From Comamonas thiooxydans (GTDB lineage: Bacteria > Pseudomonadota > Gammaproteobacteria > Burkholderiales > Burkholderiaceae_C), in NCBI RefSeq assembly GCF_000964545.1, contig NZ_BBVD01000008.1, positions 186,001 to 250,000 on the forward strand: a DNA stretch of 64,000 nt. Reading direction: 5' to 3'. The notes beneath the pieces are model-generated. The model did not search any database, had not been told where the DNA came from, and was given only the letters and a program-made list of their open reading frames with translations. Below are positions 42,143 to 51,062 of this stretch, one piece after another (the stretch's first letter is position 1; every line of letters begins with the position of its first letter). A program made the translations under genes and the position numbers.

Positions 42143-43252
42143 TCATGCCGTCTCTGCCAGATGGCGCAGCATCAGCACCGCCCCCAGCACAATGCCGGCC
42201 AACGCCACAAAGCTGCCCAGGCTGAGCATGGAAATCGCACTGATGCCCTGGCCTACGGTGCAGCCCATGGCCGTCACCCCGCCCACGCCCATCATCAGCC
42301 CTCCCAGCAGATGACGGGCCAGATCGCCACGGTCGGCAAAGCCCTGCCACTGAAAGTCCCTGCGCCACAGCGCATGGACAAAGCTGCCCAGAACCACGCC
42401 CGCGACCGAGGCAATGCCCCAGGTCAGCACCTTGTTGCGGTCGCTGAAGAACATCAGCCAGTCCAGCGTGTGCGCCACCGGCGTGACAAAGCTGAAGGCC
42501 TCGATGCGGCCGCTATAGGTCGCGGCATAGACCTGCTCCAGCGTCTCGGGGTGTTCGGCCACCAGCGCCAGATGGCCGCCTAGCCACCAGGCCGCCGTCA
42601 CGCACAGGCCGACCAACAGCCCGCCCAGCAGCACGATCTGGCTGCGCTCGGCGCCGGGCCGGGGATCGAAGGCCAGCAACAGCAGCAAGGTCCCCAGGCC
42701 CAGGCCCAGCACGCCGCGCAATGGCGTCAAGGGCCAGGCCATATGGCCGGCCAGCCATTCGGGCAGCAGGGCCGGGGCCGTGAATTCAAGATGCACGCTG
42801 TCCAGCCAGCGCACCCGCGCCACGGCGGTAATGCCCTTGAGCGTGGCAAAGGCGGCCACGCCCATGACCAGCAGCACCACCAGCGCCTTGAGACTGCCGC
42901 TGCCCAGCCGGGTCAGATTCCTGGCCCCGCAACCCGATGCCAGCACCATGCCACCGCCAAACAACAGCCCTCCTGCCAGGGCCGAAAGCCACAGCAAGCG
43001 GCGGCTGGCATAAAGGGCATCACCCACCTGCAACTGACCCCACAGCGCCAGCGCCGTGAAGCCCAGCATGCTTACAGCGATGGCCATGCACCACTGGCGC
43101 GCCCGTCCCCAGTCCTGCAGATACACCACATCGCTGATGGCGCCCACGGTGCAAAAGCGGGTCTCGCGCATCACAAAGCCCAGCACAGCGGCCAGCAACA
43201 AAATGGCCACCAGAACGGTGGCCGTCAGGGAATCAAACTCGGCAGGACTCAT
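42143..43252 (-). CDS. YeeE/YedE (TsuA-like) sulfur-compound transporter
   Basis: A 369-residue membrane protein with many hydrophobic segments, of the family that imports thiosulfate or other sulfur compounds. The conserved cysteines sit in GCGARNLTRLGSGSLKALVV and MGCTVGQGISAISMLSLGS, the two halves of the conduit, plus FCTVGAISD near the N-terminus. It is the last gene of the sox run, which fits thiosulfate uptake or sulfur exchange; exact cargo unproven. Confidence 0.87.
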   Translation of the reverse strand: MSPAEFDSLTATVLVAILLLAAVLGFVMRETRFCTVGAISDVVYLQDWGRARQWCMAIAVSMLGFTALALWGQLQVGDALYASRRLLWLSALAGGLLFGGGMVLASGCGARNLTRLGSGSLKALVVLLVMGVAAFATLKGITAVARVRWLDSVHLEFTAPALLPEWLAGHMAWPLTPLRGVLGLGLGTLLLLLAFDPRPGAERSQIVLLGGLLVGLCVTAAWWLGGHLALVAEHPETLEQVYAATYSGRIEAFSFVTPVAHTLDWLMFFSDRNKVLTWGIASVAGVVLGSFVHALWRRDFQWQGFADRGDLARHLLGGLMMGVGGVTAMGCTVGQGISAISMLSLGSFVALAGIVLGAVLMLRHLAETA

Positions 43253-43348
43253 GCGGGCATTGGACGGCGCGGCCCGGCTTCAAGGCAATGGCATATACCC
43301 CAGCCCGCGCAATAACACTGTCTTAATCGGCTTTCCAATCAGCTTTCA

Positions 43349-45082
43349 TCAGGCCTTGGCCAGCCCCTGATTGCCGCCGACATTGATCAGTCTTGGCTCG
43401 TCAAGCCGGCGCGGCCCCAGCGTCTTGCGGTCCTTGAGCCAGGGCTCGACCAGCTCCCAGATCGGCTTGTTGCCGGCCGTCCTGGCTTCCTCGGCCACCG
43501 GCGCCCAGCCGGCCACCTTGTATTTCTTGTCCGCCTCCAGCAGCTGACCGTTCAGGCGCATGTCGCTGATGCGCTGGCCCGCGCCGGCCGCCGGGTCGCA
43601 CTGGTAATGCAGGCCGCCCACGCGCACCATGTCGCCGCCCTGCTGGTAGTAAGGATCGGGATTGAAGAGATTGTCGGCCACGTCTTCGAGCACGGTCTTG
43701 ATCGTGGCCCCCGTCATCTCGGTCACCGTGGCATAGGAATAGGTGGTGGCCGTCATGTCCATCAGCCATTCGCGCGTGATGTCCTGCCCGGCCAGCAACG
43801 ATGTCCCCCAGCGAAAGCCCGGCGAGAAGGCAATCGGCGCATTCTGCACCTCCATCATGGCGTCCAGCAGCAACTGGTCGCCCGTGCCGTTGAAGTTGCC
43901 ACGGCGGTACAGCGTGCCGTCGGTGCGCGCCAGCACTTCGCCCAGCCGGCTTTCATAGGGCGCACGCACTCTGGTGATCAGGGCCTGCATCTGGGCATCG
44001 GCCGGCAGGATGTTGGCGAACACCGGCAGCAGTCGGTACTGGAAGCCGCGCACCTTGCCGTCCCTGACGTCAAAGTCCAGCACACCGAGAAACTTGCCGT
44101 TCGAGCCCGCGTTGGTGACTATGGTCTTGCCGCCTGCGTTCTGCACCAGCGTGGGCACTGGCATGCCGTCATGCGTGTGGCCGCCCAGGATGGCATCTAT
44201 GCCGCGCACGCGGCTGGCCATCTTGAGGTCCACGTCCATGCCGTTGTGCGAGAGCACGACCACCACCTTGGCGCCCTTGGCGCGAACCTCGTCCACCATC
44301 TTCTGCAGATTGTCGTCCTGGATGCCGAAGCTCCAGTCCGCCACCATGTAGCGCGGGTTGGCGATCGGCGTGTACGGAAAGGCCTGGCCGATGATGGCCA
44401 CGGGCACGCCGTTGATCTCACGGATCACATAGGGCTTGAACACCGGATCGCCGAAATCGGCGGTCTTGACGTTTTGTGCCACAAAGTCGAGCTGCGTGCC
44501 GAAATCCTTGTCGATGATCTCCTGCACGCGCTGCATGCCGTAGGTGAATTCCCAATGGCCCGTCATCACGTCCACGCCCAGCAGCTTGCAGGCATCCACC
44601 ATGTCCTGGGCATTGGTCCAGAGCGAAGTGGCAGAGCCCTGCCAGGTATCGCCGCCGTCCAGCAGCAGTGCGCCAGGACGCGAGGCGCGCATGCGCTTGA
44701 CCAGCGTGGACAGATGGGCAAACCCGCCCACCTTGCCGTAGCGCCTGGCCGCCGCCTCGAAGTCCAGATAGCTGAAGGCATGGGCCGACGCCGTGCCTGG
44801 CTTGATGCCCACGGAGCGCAGCAGATGCTCGCCCACCAGATGCGGGCGCTGGTTCTTCATCGCAGCGATACCAAGATTGACACTGGGTTCGCGGAAGTGA
44901 ATCGGGTTGAGCTGAGCATGGCAGTCCGTCATATGCAACAGGGACACATTGCCGAACGGCGCCACCTCATACAAGGCCTTGTCGGCCAGCGACTGATCGG
45001 CGTAGGCATAGCGCTGCAATCCCATGCCCGAGACACTGGCTGCCGCCAGCACTTGCAGAAATTCGCGTTTGGAAAGACTCAT
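43349..45082 (-). CDS. soxB: Thiosulfohydrolase SoxB
   Basis: Periplasmic dimanganese enzyme that releases sulfate from SoxY-bound thiosulfonate. The 577-residue protein contains the metallophosphatase motifs MTDCHAQLNP, LLDGGDTWQGSATSL, GHWEFTYG, LSHNGMDVD and GGHTHDGMPVP. The export signal is LSKREFLQVLAAASVSG, a Tat-like signal in which the first arginine of the pair is lysine. The start at 45082 gives MSLSKREFL; the longer frame upstream is not natural. It follows soxX. Confidence 0.95.
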   Translation of the reverse strand: MSLSKREFLQVLAAASVSGMGLQRYAYADQSLADKALYEVAPFGNVSLLHMTDCHAQLNPIHFREPSVNLGIAAMKNQRPHLVGEHLLRSVGIKPGTASAHAFSYLDFEAAARRYGKVGGFAHLSTLVKRMRASRPGALLLDGGDTWQGSATSLWTNAQDMVDACKLLGVDVMTGHWEFTYGMQRVQEIIDKDFGTQLDFVAQNVKTADFGDPVFKPYVIREINGVPVAIIGQAFPYTPIANPRYMVADWSFGIQDDNLQKMVDEVRAKGAKVVVVLSHNGMDVDLKMASRVRGIDAILGGHTHDGMPVPTLVQNAGGKTIVTNAGSNGKFLGVLDFDVRDGKVRGFQYRLLPVFANILPADAQMQALITRVRAPYESRLGEVLARTDGTLYRRGNFNGTGDQLLLDAMMEVQNAPIAFSPGFRWGTSLLAGQDITREWLMDMTATTYSYATVTEMTGATIKTVLEDVADNLFNPDPYYQQGGDMVRVGGLHYQCDPAAGAGQRISDMRLNGQLLEADKKYKVAGWAPVAEEARTAGNKPIWELVEPWLKDRKTLGPRRLDEPRLINVGGNQGLAKA

Positions 45083-45264
45083 GGTGATATCCGTTGGTAC
45101 TTGTGCCAACCAGGGACAAGCGCGGGCATTTCCGTCGACAGGACGCTCCGCGCTATCCAAACTGGCACAAGCCATGTCCGCAATGCTGCGCCGCCCGGTC
45201 TCGACCCCCTGCCGGATGGCTCGGCACTGCGAGACGGGCAAGCAGCAGCGCCGCTTGAAGAAGG

Positions 45265-45918
45265 CTATTTGTTGACGGGAGAGGCAGGATCGACAAGCAA
45301 GGCGACAAGATCTCGTGTCTGCGCTTCGGTAAGGATGCCGGAGTGACCGAAGCGGGGCATGCCCGAGCAGGCGTTGTAGGCCTTGGCGTTCCAGATCTTG
45401 CCCCAGGTGTACTCGACGATGGCTCTGGATTCGGGGCTACCCGGATCCTTGATGCCGCGAATCTTTCCATAGTTGTAGAGACTGGGGCCCAGCGTGCCAA
45501 AGGAGATTTCTTCCTTGCTGATCTGGTGGCAGTTGTAGCAATTGCCGCCATTGGCGCTGCCCGCCTTGTCGCTCCAGGTCATGCCACGACCGTTCTGGGC
45601 GATTTTTTCGCCCTCCTTCCAGTCGCCGAGCAGCTTGCCATCCTGAGGCCATTTGACGGTCTTGAGATTGGCAGCTTCGATGGCTTGCGCACGCGCAGGC
45701 GCAAGCGGCTTGCCGGATGCATCGGCAGCACTGCAGGCCGCATTCGATTCGTCCTGCTGCAGGCGATCGACCTTGGCGATGCCCTGATCGCGAAAAGAGG
45801 TCTGCACCATCTTGGCCGTCAAGGCATCGATGTCCGCAGCCCCGTCGACGGAGGCACAGCCCAGCACCAGCAACGATGCGGCTACGGCCAGGTACGACAT
45901 GTGTTTTTGCTTGCGCAT
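45265..45918 (-). CDS. soxX: Cytochrome c SoxX
   Basis: Small monoheme partner of SoxA in the SoxAX complex that couples thiosulfate to SoxYZ. At 217 residues it has a heme site CYNCH (127-131), and GMPRFGHSGILT supplies the likely Met ligand. The signal peptide ends in VLGCAS, which resembles a lipobox, so the protein may be membrane-anchored. The start at 45918 (MRKQKHM) is used; ATG 45900 is an alternative. It is 9 bases from soxA. Confidence 0.92.
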   Translation of the reverse strand: MRKQKHMSYLAVAASLLVLGCASVDGAADIDALTAKMVQTSFRDQGIAKVDRLQQDESNAACSAADASGKPLAPARAQAIEAANLKTVKWPQDGKLLGDWKEGEKIAQNGRGMTWSDKAGSANGGNCYNCHQISKEEISFGTLGPSLYNYGKIRGIKDPGSPESRAIVEYTWGKIWNAKAYNACSGMPRFGHSGILTEAQTRDLVALLVDPASPVNK

Positions 45919-45927
45919 AGGGCCTCC

Positions 45928-46737
45928 TTATCGCTTGATGGCCGGTGCGGTCGACGTCCCGCCCTTGCCGTTGACGCCCATGAACACACCCAGCGCCACC
46001 GTCACGTCGCTGGCGTAACCGGGATAGGGAAAGCGCTGCTGACGGAAGCAGTCGTTGAGGCGGCGCTGCATGCTCCAAAGCTCGCCCGATGAGACCCGGT
46101 AGGCGGGCCAGGCGCCAAAGCCTTCCGCAGCCCCGGGGTTCCTGGTCAGATTGGGCAGATCCTGCATGCGGATTCGCTTGCCATCCGCACCATGGCAGGA
46201 GGCACAGGCAAAATCATGCGGGCCTCCGCGCATATAGAACATGCGCTTGCCCGCCTCGTACATCTGCCTTTCCTGCGCATGGCCCTGGGGCAGGTTGAAC
46301 TTCATGCCTTTGGACTGCGATGAAATCCAGGCCACCAGCCCTTCCATGTTCTTTTGCTCGTCCTTGCCGAACGCTGTTGCCGCAATCTTTTGCGCATCCA
46401 GCCCCTGCAGCCTTTCCATGCAGGTCAGCAGGCGCGACTCCAGATCCTGCACCTTGCCCGTGTCGGCAAAATAGCGCGGCAGCTCCACAAATGCGCCCTT
46501 GACCACGCCCGGCCCCTTGCCCAGATCGCACTGCTCCATGGACGTCTTGCGCGGGCCGCGCTTTTGCTTCCACAGCTCCTCGCCCTTCATCTCGAACAGC
46601 TCGGCAGGGTTGCCGTCCTGCAACATCTCGCGGTACTCGGCAATGCCGTCGGCTGTGGACTTTTGCGCCAGCACCGGCGCGGCCATGCACAAGGCCAGCA
46701 CGGCAGCAGCCGCCTGGCCCGGGGAGGAATGTCTCAT
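45928..46737 (-). CDS. soxA: Cytochrome c SoxA
   Basis: Catalytic subunit of SoxAX; its cysteine-ligated heme forms the SoxY-thiosulfate bond. The 269-residue protein has a signal peptide (cut near VLAQKS), one heme site CASCH (178-182), Cys230 in RLNDCFRQQRFPYP as the active-site cysteine ligand, and Cys70/Cys106, which probably form a disulfide in the remnant N-terminal domain. It is of the monoheme SoxA type. Confidence 0.94.
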   Translation of the reverse strand: MRHSSPGQAAAAVLALCMAAPVLAQKSTADGIAEYREMLQDGNPAELFEMKGEELWKQKRGPRKTSMEQCDLGKGPGVVKGAFVELPRYFADTGKVQDLESRLLTCMERLQGLDAQKIAATAFGKDEQKNMEGLVAWISSQSKGMKFNLPQGHAQERQMYEAGKRMFYMRGGPHDFACASCHGADGKRIRMQDLPNLTRNPGAAEGFGAWPAYRVSSGELWSMQRRLNDCFRQQRFPYPGYASDVTVALGVFMGVNGKGGTSTAPAIKR

Positions 46738-46814
46738 GGGGCACCTCTCTGTTTTTGATTGATTCTGGACTGGGGTGAAGGCTGGCCGGTGGCCAGCCGG
46801 TGTCTGCGCCGTGC

Positions 46815-47126
46815 TCAGCTCACGGTCGCTTCATCGGTGCGGGTCTCGCCCTTGTTGTCCTTCCAGCTCACCGAGATCTTGTCGCCAGCCTTGGCACCCT
46901 TGACCACGAACTGCAGAAACGGGTTCTTGGAAACCGCAGGCCCCCACTCAGCCTGCAGCACCTGCTTGCCGTTGTGCGCGGCCGTCACCTCCTGAATAAA
47001 CCAGGCGGGCACGGTCTTGCCTTCCGCATCCTTGCGCTGGCCGGTCTCCATTTCATGGGACATCAGCACGCGCACGGTGGTCTTGTCACCTGCAGCCTGG
47101 GCACGAATACGCATTGGATCAGCCAT
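46815..47126 (-). CDS. soxZ: SoxZ
   Basis: Half of the SoxYZ sulfur-carrier complex, in the periplasm without its own signal peptide; it is exported piggyback with SoxY. The 103-residue sequence starts MADPMRIRAQAAGDKTTVRV, with the family segments LMSHEMETGQRKDAEGK and VPAWFIQEV. The start at 47126 is preceded by AAGGAG. It lies 32 bases behind soxY. Confidence 0.94.
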   Translation of the reverse strand: MADPMRIRAQAAGDKTTVRVLMSHEMETGQRKDAEGKTVPAWFIQEVTAAHNGKQVLQAEWGPAVSKNPFLQFVVKGAKAGDKISVSWKDNKGETRTDEATVS

Positions 47127-47158
47127 GTTCTTCTCCTTTTTCAGATGATTGGTTGCAA

Positions 47159-47614
47159 TCAACCGCCGCAGCCACCGAGGGTGACCTTGACTTCCTTCTT
47201 GGCATAGAAAGCCTTGCCGTCATTGGTGATGGCCACGGCATACACATCGGAGGACTGGCCCAGCTTGGCGCGGGTCAGGAAGTTGGCTTCCAACGCCTCG
47301 TTGACGGTGAAGGCCGCAACCAGCGTGTTGGGATTCTTTTCCACCAGCACCAGCATCTGCTTCACATTGGGCAGGCTGGTCGCTGCGCCCAGGGGCACGA
47401 CGGCCCCGTTTTCGGCGATGTCGGGCGCCGTCAGCGTCACGTCCTTGCTTTCGGCAGGCGCAGCAGCTCCCATGGCCTTGAGCACATCGGCCACGGTCTT
47501 GGCGTCGAAAGCGGTCTTGTTATAGGCAGCCTGCGCTGCTTGCGGCAGCAGACCGGCGGCCATCAGCATGCCGAGCACGGCCGCACTGTTCCTGAGGGCG
47601 TCTCTACGTTTCAT
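47159..47614 (-). CDS. soxY: SoxY sulfur carrier
   Basis: Carries sulfur intermediates on the cysteine of its C-terminal swinging arm. The 151-residue protein ends KVTLGGCGG, the hallmark GGCGG with Cys149. A Tat-type signal RRDALRNSAAVLGMLMA leads to cleavage near AAQAAY. The start at 47614 follows AAGGAGAC. It partners with SoxZ directly downstream. Confidence 0.95.
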   Translation of the reverse strand: MKRRDALRNSAAVLGMLMAAGLLPQAAQAAYNKTAFDAKTVADVLKAMGAAAPAESKDVTLTAPDIAENGAVVPLGAATSLPNVKQMLVLVEKNPNTLVAAFTVNEALEANFLTRAKLGQSSDVYAVAITNDGKAFYAKKEVKVTLGGCGG

Positions 47615-47661
47615 CTTTGTCTCCTTTTCATTCACTTCACAGTCGCACGACACAAGCTGCA

Positions 47662-48732
47662 TCAGGGCTTGGCGCCCGCCGCCAGCCACTGGGCAATCAC
47701 CTTGGCATCAGCATCGCTGAGATTGGGCTGGGGCGGCATGGGTGTTGATCCCCAGACGCCGGAGCCTCCGACCCTGATCTTGTTTGCCAGATAGTCCAAC
47801 TGGCCACCGTGCTTGCTGGCAATTTCGCTGAAGGCCGGGCCGACGAGTTTCTGCGCCATGCCGTGACAAGCCATGCAGGCGTTCTTTTCCAGCAAGGCCG
47901 TCGGTGCCGCACTGCCCGATTTCCTGTCAACCGCAGGATTGACCGCCTTGCTTGCACCGCCATCGGTCTCGATGCCGCGCTGGGCACCGACCAGCCGGTT
48001 CTGCTGAGCCAGATTGCCGTGGTTGTTGCTGGCATGCTCGGGCAAGGCCGAGCGCAGCCTGGGCTCGGGGCCGCAGTTGCTCATGCAGGCAGTGGCCTGC
48101 ACATCGGGCCTGGTGCTCTTGCCGAACTCATTGCCGGGCCACAGAGCATGCCGAGTCGTCATGCCATTGCGGTTGGGCAGCTTCCGCTGCACCTCGGCAA
48201 TGTTCGTGTCGCTGAGCGTGAAGCTCTCGGGCACCACGCCACCGAGGTTGAGCAGATAGGCCGTGACGGCATACACCTCCTCGGTGGACAGCGACTTGGG
48301 CGCATTCCAGGGCATGGCACGATTGATGTAATCCCACAGCGTGGACACCGTGGCCACCTTCATCATGGTCGTACGGCCCGGAAAGGCCGGATCCTTGAGC
48401 CGCGCCACATGTCCGGTCTTGATGTCCTCGGCCGTGGTGCCGCCGACCAGCGGGCTGAACACCTCGTTGGATTCGCCGAACACCCCATGGCAGGATGCAC
48501 ATTTGGCTTCCCAGACATCCATGCCTTTTTGCACCGAGCCCGAGCCTGCGGGCAGCCCCTTGAAGTCGGGGCGCACATCGATATCCCAGGCAAGAACCTC
48601 CTTGCCCGTGGCATTGCGGCCCACGCCGGGATAGCGGTCTTCGGCAGACTTGCTCTGCGCCGCAGCGGGCCCGGCGGCCACGCCCATGGCAAGCAGCGTC
48701 AGCAGCACCAGCGGTTTACGCAAGCTGAACAT
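47662..48732 (-). CDS. soxD: Diheme cytochrome SoxD
   Basis: Electron-accepting subunit of sulfane dehydrogenase SoxCD. The 356-residue protein has a signal peptide cut near AAAQSK, a first heme CASCH at 78-82 and a second heme CMACH at 286-290, whose Met ligand is probably in STPMPPQP. An additional pair CMSNC occurs in the linker. It starts 16 bases inside the end of soxC, an overlap that suggests coupled translation. Confidence 0.93.
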   Translation of the reverse strand: MFSLRKPLVLLTLLAMGVAAGPAAAQSKSAEDRYPGVGRNATGKEVLAWDIDVRPDFKGLPAGSGSVQKGMDVWEAKCASCHGVFGESNEVFSPLVGGTTAEDIKTGHVARLKDPAFPGRTTMMKVATVSTLWDYINRAMPWNAPKSLSTEEVYAVTAYLLNLGGVVPESFTLSDTNIAEVQRKLPNRNGMTTRHALWPGNEFGKSTRPDVQATACMSNCGPEPRLRSALPEHASNNHGNLAQQNRLVGAQRGIETDGGASKAVNPAVDRKSGSAAPTALLEKNACMACHGMAQKLVGPAFSEIASKHGGQLDYLANKIRVGGSGVWGSTPMPPQPNLSDADAKVIAQWLAAGAKP

Positions 48733-50068
48733 TGGCGACCTCCCCGTTGGCTCGTACCGCCCAGGACTGGATGGAATTGTTGTGATAGATGGAGCGCGTG
48801 CCGCGCGCGGCACGCAGTTGCTGGTAGGTGGGCTGCACATAGCCGGTCTCATCCATGGCGCGGCTCTGGATGATGCATTCCTCGCCATTCCAGACCCAGT
48901 CCAGATTGAAGCGCGTCAGGCATTTGCCCATCACCGGCCCTTCGAGCCGGGCCGTGCGCCAGTTACGACCGCCATCCACGCTCACATCCACGCGTTTGAC
49001 CTTGCCACGCCCCGACCAGGCCAAGCCCGTGATGTTGTAGAAACCCTTGTCCAGCAGCATCTGGCCGCCGGACGGCGTGGTGACCACACTCTTGCACTCC
49101 TGAATGCTGGAGTACTGGCGGTGCTGTCCGTCGGGCATTAGATCGACATAGTGGATCGCCTCGTCCTTGGCTGCATAAGGCATGTCGCCCACCTCAATGC
49201 GGCGCAGGTATTTCACCCAGCTCACGCCCTGCACGCCCGGCACCACCAGACGCAGCGGATAGCCCTGCTCGGGCCGCAACATCTCGCCGTTCTGGCCGTA
49301 GGCCACCAACACTTCGCCCGAGGTAATCAGCTCTACGGGGATGGTTCGCGTCATCGACGAGCCATCCGCCCCCTCGGCCAGAATGAACTTGCCCTTCTTG
49401 AGATCGGCACCGGCCATCTCCAGCAGCGTAATCAGGGGAACGCCCGTGAACTCGCTGCACGACAGCATGCCGTGTGTGTACTGCACCGTGGGCACGGCCA
49501 CATTGCCCCACTCCATGCCGGTGTTGGCGCCGCATTCTATGAAATGAAAGCGCGACACCGAAGGCAGACGCATGATCTCGTCCATGGTGAAGACCTTGGG
49601 ATTCTTCACCAGACCATTGATCATCAGCCTGTGCCTGGAGGGGTCGATGTCCCACCAGCCCTGGTGGTGACGCTCGAAATGCAGACCGCTGGGCGTGACG
49701 ATGCCGAACAGCGACTGCAGCGGCGCAAACGATACCGAGGCCTGCTTGGTCTGGGTCAGACCCGGGCTCTGGCGGCGCTGCACATTGGCCTCGTACCTGG
49801 AGGGCTTGCCGTAGCCGTCGGTGACCACCGGCTGACCCAGGCCCTTGCTGTGTGCGGGCAGCTCCAGAATATTGGGGTCTCCCTCAGCGCTCACGGCCTG
49901 CCGACCCTGCGCATGGACGGCTGCAGCGCTGGTCGCCGCGGCCGCGAAAGCCCCGCGAATGAAGTCACGCCGACCTGCCCGGGCTTCGGCAAACACCGTA
50001 CCTACATCGTCCGCCCGCACAAAGTTTTCGGGTGCCTTGCGCACCTTGCCCATCAACTGGCTTTGCAT
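48716..50068 (-). CDS. soxC: Sulfane dehydrogenase molybdenum subunit SoxC
   Basis: Molybdopterin subunit that oxidises the sulfane sulfur on SoxY, releasing six electrons. At 450 residues, it has a Tat signal RRDFIRGAFAAAAT (33-46), the molybdenum-ligand region FIECGANTGMEWG (Cys179) and the dimerisation-domain pattern VKRVDVSVDGGRNW. Its presence marks the complete Kelly-Friedrich pathway, with no need to store sulfur globules. Confidence 0.94.
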   Translation of the reverse strand: MQSQLMGKVRKAPENFVRADDVGTVFAEARAGRRDFIRGAFAAAATSAAAVHAQGRQAVSAEGDPNILELPAHSKGLGQPVVTDGYGKPSRYEANVQRRQSPGLTQTKQASVSFAPLQSLFGIVTPSGLHFERHHQGWWDIDPSRHRLMINGLVKNPKVFTMDEIMRLPSVSRFHFIECGANTGMEWGNVAVPTVQYTHGMLSCSEFTGVPLITLLEMAGADLKKGKFILAEGADGSSMTRTIPVELITSGEVLVAYGQNGEMLRPEQGYPLRLVVPGVQGVSWVKYLRRIEVGDMPYAAKDEAIHYVDLMPDGQHRQYSSIQECKSVVTTPSGGQMLLDKGFYNITGLAWSGRGKVKRVDVSVDGGRNWRTARLEGPVMGKCLTRFNLDWVWNGEECIIQSRAMDETGYVQPTYQQLRAARGTRSIYHNNSIQSWAVRANGEVANVQLA

Positions 50069-50123
50069 AAGCTCTCTCTTTGATCTTTGGTGGCGCTTAC
50101 CGGGAAAGCACGACACGCCTGCT

Positions 50124-50444
50124 TCATTTGGAACCCTTGAGAATCCAGGCCGCCAGCGTCTGGGTGTCCGCATCGCTGAGTGCTGGCTGGGCTGGCATGG
50201 GCACCGGCCCCCATTTGCCGGAGCCACCGGCCTTGATGCTTTTGACCAGATAGGCCTGTGCATCGGCCTGGGCCGCATATTTCCTGGCCACATCCTGGAA
50301 CGCCGGGCCTACCAGTTTCTTGTCCGCCGCATGGCAGGCCATGCAGGCGTTCTTCTGCGCCAGCGCCTGATCCGCCTGCGCCAGTGCAGGAACAGCCAGC
50401 CCCAGCAACACCGTCAAGCCACTCAGCCAGGATGCAGTTTTCAT
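50124..50444 (-). CDS. Monoheme cytochrome c (c551/c552-like)
   Basis: A 106-residue periplasmic cytochrome. A signal peptide is cut near LAQADQ, heme site CMACH is at 34-38, and the Met ligand is in GPVPMPAQPALSD. It resembles the second heme domain of SoxD and is a plausible electron acceptor for SoxAX or SoxCD. AAGGAG precedes the ATG. A putative operator lies 23 bases upstream (50467-50488), so a second promoter inside the sox run starts here. Confidence 0.9.
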   Translation of the reverse strand: MKTASWLSGLTVLLGLAVPALAQADQALAQKNACMACHAADKKLVGPAFQDVARKYAAQADAQAYLVKSIKAGGSGKWGPVPMPAQPALSDADTQTLAAWILKGSK

Positions 50445-50466
50445 CGCTTGGTCTCCTTATATTTAT

Positions 50467-50488
50467 ATATAAGCATGTTGTTATTTAA
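50467..50488. promoter_or_regulatory. Putative sox operator, copy 2
   Basis: ATATAAGCATGT followed by an A/T-rich half ending ATTTAA. It shares the first nine bases and the final six with the site at 52143-52166. The location just upstream of the cytochrome gene fits ArsR-type repression. Confidence 0.5.
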
Positions 50489-50570
50489 AGTATCCAACAG
50501 CTCGTCAGATTTGAGATCCCGCGCTAACCCTCGTTATTCCCGAACAGGAATAGCGATACCCATACCCGGC

Positions 50571-51062
50571 TCAACGCCCCTGCACCGCTGCCCGGGCAGT
50601 CTTCATGCGCTCATCCAGATAAGCGCCATAAAAATCGGGGATGGAGCTGCCAATCAGGCGATCAGCCACTTCCCGCCGTCCTGCTCCATGAAAAAGCACG
50701 GTGGGAGCAACCTCGATCTCCAGTTGCCTGACCATGTCGCCATGCGTGGTCGCCGTGCCATCCCAGCTCTGCAAAGGCTCACGCGACAGAAAGTGAATCT
50801 GAGTCACCAGAGCCCCGGACTGCTGCAACGGCAGCAGGTAATGTTCGCGCACGATCTTGCAATACGGACAGCCATGCAGGCTTGCCATCACCACCAACGG
50901 CTGCTTGCGGGCCAGCGCCAAGGCCAGGTCGTGCTGCAGACTCTGACTGGTGGGCAGCAGGCGCTCAGAGGCATCAAGCGCCGCCCACGCCGGGGCCGCG
51001 CCCGCCAGCAGCAGCTGCAAGCACAGTCTTCTGCGGGCACGAAAGGAGCTGGCTGTTTCCAT
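50571..51062 (-). CDS. Thioredoxin-fold protein (SoxW/SoxS-like)
   Basis: A 163-residue periplasmic thioredoxin relative. The active site is CPYC (65-68) in MASLHGCPYCKIV. A signal sequence with a basic start (RARRRLCLQLLLAGAAPAWA) precedes it. Sox clusters encode such a protein to keep the SoxY cysteine reduced; this role is inferred from context. Its ATG at 51062 overlaps the stop of the upstream MBL gene (TGATG), so the two are translationally coupled. Confidence 0.88.
   Translation of the reverse strand: METASSFRARRRLCLQLLLAGAAPAWAALDASERLLPTSQSLQHDLALALARKQPLVVMASLHGCPYCKIVREHYLLPLQQSGALVTQIHFLSREPLQSWDGTATTHGDMVRQLEIEVAPTVLFHGAGRREVADRLIGSSIPDFYGAYLDERMKTARAAVQGR

Noticed and set aside
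43607..45346. 579-codon plus-strand frame over soxB
   Set aside because: The opposite strand encodes SoxB with all catalytic motifs; this frame is its antisense shadow.
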